From Neocallimastix lanati (nom. inval.) (lineage: Eukaryota; Neocallimastigomycota; Neocallimastigomycetes; Neocallimastigales; Neocallimastigaceae), in the NCBI GenBank assembly GCA_016946835.1, contig JACVTC010000025.1, positions 767,501-800,000 of the forward strand: DNA of 32,500 nt, given 5' to 3'. Under the pieces are notes generated by a model that did no database searches, was not told the origin of the DNA, and was given only the letters and a program-made list of their open reading frames with translations. Both the position numbers and the translations under genes were made by a program. Positions 31,201-32,500 of this stretch are shown here, piece by piece (positions within the stretch are counted from its first letter, which is position 1; each line of letters begins with the position of its first letter).

Positions 31201-32500
31201 TGAATTTATTTTAAGAAGAATGAAGAAACATAAATATGGAGGGCCATTCTTGGAACCTGTTGATCCGGTTGCTTTAAATATACCAACTTATTTTACAATT
31301 ATTAAGCATCCAATGGATTTAAGTACTATTGAAAATAATTTAACTCATGGAAAATATACCAATATAATAGGTTATTATAAGGATATGGATTTAATGTTTA
31401 GAAATTGTTTTAAGTTTAATCTTCCTGAAGAATATGTCTATCAAGCTGGAAAATCTTTACAAGCTTACTTTGAAAAAGAATGGGGGAATGCTAAATTACC
31501 TACAATTAAATCCACGGATAAAAGACTTAAACATTTTTCAAGAGAATCATCTGTTACAGAATTTGAAAATAAAAAGAAAGAGGATCATAAAACTAATCAT
31601 GAAACTAATAATTTATCTCATAAAATCATGGAAGGAGAAAATAATAATAATGGTAATAATAGTAATAGACATAGGGATAAGGATAGAGACATGGATAGAG
31701 ACATGGTTAAGGATACAGATAAAGATAGAGACAAAAATAGAGATAGAGAAAGGGATAGAGATAAAGATAGAGATAGAGATAGAAATAGAAATAGAAATAG
31801 AGATAGAGATAGAGATAGAGATAGAGATAGAGAAAATAATAATAGAAATGAAGAGTTAGAAGAATCATCAAAATCATCATTAATTATAAATAAAAAACAT
31901 CGACATGAAGATTCAATAAATTCAATATCTGAAATTTCTGTATCAAAAACATTACCTTCAAACATTAAAAGTCAACTTTTAACTATTGTTTCAAAATTAC
32001 AATCATATTCCTGTTCTCAAATTTTTTTAGAACCTGTTGATCCTAAACAATTTCCAGATTATCATAAATTTATTCGTAATCCAATGGATCTTTCAACTAT
32101 TAAGAAAAAATTGGATAAAAATAAGTATAAAAGCATTGAAGATTTTAAATCCGATATTTCTTTAATCTTTTCAAATTGTAATATTTATAATCCACCAGGT
32201 TCTTGGGCTAGAGAACAAGGTCAAAAATTAGAAGAATATTGGCTTACTCTTAGTAAGTCATTAGATCAATATAAAGAAAAGTCCTCCCATGAAAGGCATT
32301 CCTTACCTATAGTAGAAGTTAAAGTTTGTGAAAGTATGATTAGAAAATTGCTTCGTAATCCAAATTCCGCTGCATTTAAAGATCCAGTCCCAACGACGGT
32401 ACCAATGTATCATGAAATTATTAAAAAACCCATGGATTTTACCACTTTAAAATCTAATCTTGATAATAAAAAATATAGTACGTTGAAAGAATTTAAATCT
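22869..32500 (+). CDS. TAF2: TFIID subunit TAF2 with C-terminal multi-bromodomain extension (partial at both ends)
   Basis: Exons by phase-consistent GT-AG junctions: 22869-22917, 23047-23119, 23246-23436, 23550-23622, 23763-23893, 24274-25013, 25314-25527, 25737-27709, 27948-28077, 28580 to beyond 32500. The first nine give about 1,190 residues, a normal TAF2 length. The N-terminal beta domain has HQRISLEIDFSIKSIYGFVEL. The M1-like domain has GFARLWMPCIDKFQERCTWEMEY and LIMQWYGSYIVQKTWLDTWL, with no HExxH, so it is non-catalytic as expected. The helical-repeat part has FMWGNQLQKDKDVIAQHHAI and RDDPSPYFRFHIIKSL. TAF2 is a core TFIID scaffold that contacts initiator DNA. The final exon, at least 1,307 codons without a stop, begins in phase with TYNEPIKTITI, then Arg/Lys/Glu repeats and six bromodomains. 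The 5' start is upstream and not identified. A separate bromodomain gene starting near 28622 remains possible. Confidence 0.85.
25205..25259. repeat. AAT trinucleotide microsatellite in TAF2 intron
   Basis: An almost perfect (ATA)n run lies inside the intron 25014-25313. Confidence 0.9.
28191..28245. repeat. TTA trinucleotide microsatellite in TAF2 intron
   Basis: A perfect (TTA)n run lies inside the 502-bp intron 28078-28579, which separates the TAF2 body from the bromodomain exon. Confidence 0.9.
28622..28830 (+). repeat. Coding Arg/Glu/Ser/Asp repeat between TAF2 body and first bromodomain
   Basis: The purine-only-like coding strand gives RERDKEKEREKE then repeated RERSRDRERS-type units, an RS/RE-like charged linker. 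The antisense ORF over this region is an artefact of it. Confidence 0.85.
29153..29452 (+). other. Bromodomain 1 of the TAF2 extension
   Basis: Motifs: SSPFLLPVENIPYYHDIIKYPMD, given here as SSPFLLPV and IIKYPMD, then FQNCYIFNQD, which keeps the acetyl-lysine-binding Asn. It is the most divergent of the set, lacking the PVDP form. Confidence 0.88.
29924..30212 (+). other. Bromodomain 2 of the TAF2 extension
   Basis: FKEPVDPVKFNIPTYF, IIKNPMDLGTI and SNCLLFNPPGTPV are close to the BET-type consensus. The acetyl-lysine-binding Asn is present. Confidence 0.92.
30254..30539 (+). other. Bromodomain 3 of the TAF2 extension
   Basis: SQFLYPVDKNIYPQYYEIIR, RKPMDLNTLKSRL and RNCYTFNDPSS are present, with the conserved Asn. 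It follows bromodomain 2 closely, after about 14 residues. Confidence 0.92.
31190..31483 (+). other. Bromodomain 4 of the TAF2 extension
   Basis: GGPFLEPVDPVALNIPTYF, IIKHPMDLSTI and RNCFKFNLPEE are present, with the conserved Asn. It is separated from bromodomain 3 by about 215 residues of Asn/Lys/Ser-rich linker. Confidence 0.92.
31679..31834 (+). repeat. Coding Arg-Asp dipeptide repeat (GATAGA array)
   Basis: In the TAF2 frame this reads RDMDRDM... then RDRDRNRNRNRDRDRDRDRD. It is a hexanucleotide expansion that keeps frame, in the linker between bromodomains 4 and 5. Confidence 0.9.
31964..32242 (+). other. Bromodomain 5 of the TAF2 extension
   Basis: QIFLEPVDPKQFPDYHKFI, IRNPMDLSTIKKKL and SNCNIYNPPGSWA are present, with the conserved Asn in the canonical YN form. 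Confidence 0.92.
32324..32500 (+). other. Bromodomain 6 of the TAF2 extension (cut by window end)
   Basis: CESMIRKLLRNPNSAAFKDP, then YHEIIKKPMDFTTLKSNL, ends at the window edge before the Asn-bearing helix. The start resembles bromodomain 2 (RKLLRNPNSAAF against GKLLKNPNSGQF), which suggests internal duplication. Confidence 0.85.

Overview
The window looks like nuclear DNA of a very AT-rich eukaryote, most likely a fungus and quite possibly an anaerobic gut fungus (Neocallimastigomycota). The clues are long A/T homopolymers, GT-AG introns that are almost pure A/T, A/T-ending codons, Asn/Lys/Glu-rich protein linkers, and a Tf1-like chromodomain Ty3/gypsy element family. The organism is an inference, because no rRNA or other marker gene is present.

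Layout. (1) 1-2253: the 3' part of an M1-family (puromycin-sensitive type) aminopeptidase gene on the + strand. (2) About 3086-21048: a transposon nest at least four levels deep. A MULE-type DNA transposon (transposase on the - strand) is split by an LTR retrotransposon, element A (4808-19090, 5-bp duplication TTCTT). Element A is split by a related retrotransposon, element B (10784-18410). Element B's gag is split by an antisense solo LTR of a third relative, LTR-C (12123-12827, duplication GTAAG). Each interrupted reading frame continues correctly when the inner insertion is skipped. (3) About 19905-20345, inside the presumed MULE: an unexplained island richer in G+C with several local hairpins, possibly a structured RNA. 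(4) 22869-32500 (running off the window): a TFIID subunit TAF2 gene of ten recognised exons. Its last exon adds at least six bromodomains to a TAF2 body of normal length.

Elements A and B are Ty3/gypsy chromoviruses (Gag, CCHC knuckle, protease, RT, RNase H, integrase, chromodomain-like tail). The 11 bases just after each 5' LTR are not a tRNA complement. They are exactly complementary to an 11-base stretch inside that family's own LTR, about 35 bases downstream of a TATA box and overlapping a 9-bp hairpin. The 11-mers differ between the families but co-vary, which is the signature of Tf1-type self-primed reverse transcription. Both elements are damaged: A by a frame change between Gag-protease and Pol and by the insertion of B; B by a 1-base deletion in RT, a protease DSG-to-DSD change and LTR-C.

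The two host genes share a fold family: the left one is an M1 peptidase, and TAF2 is a catalytically dead M1 relative. The strongest candidates for something new are the TAF2-polybromodomain protein and the co-varying self-priming system.
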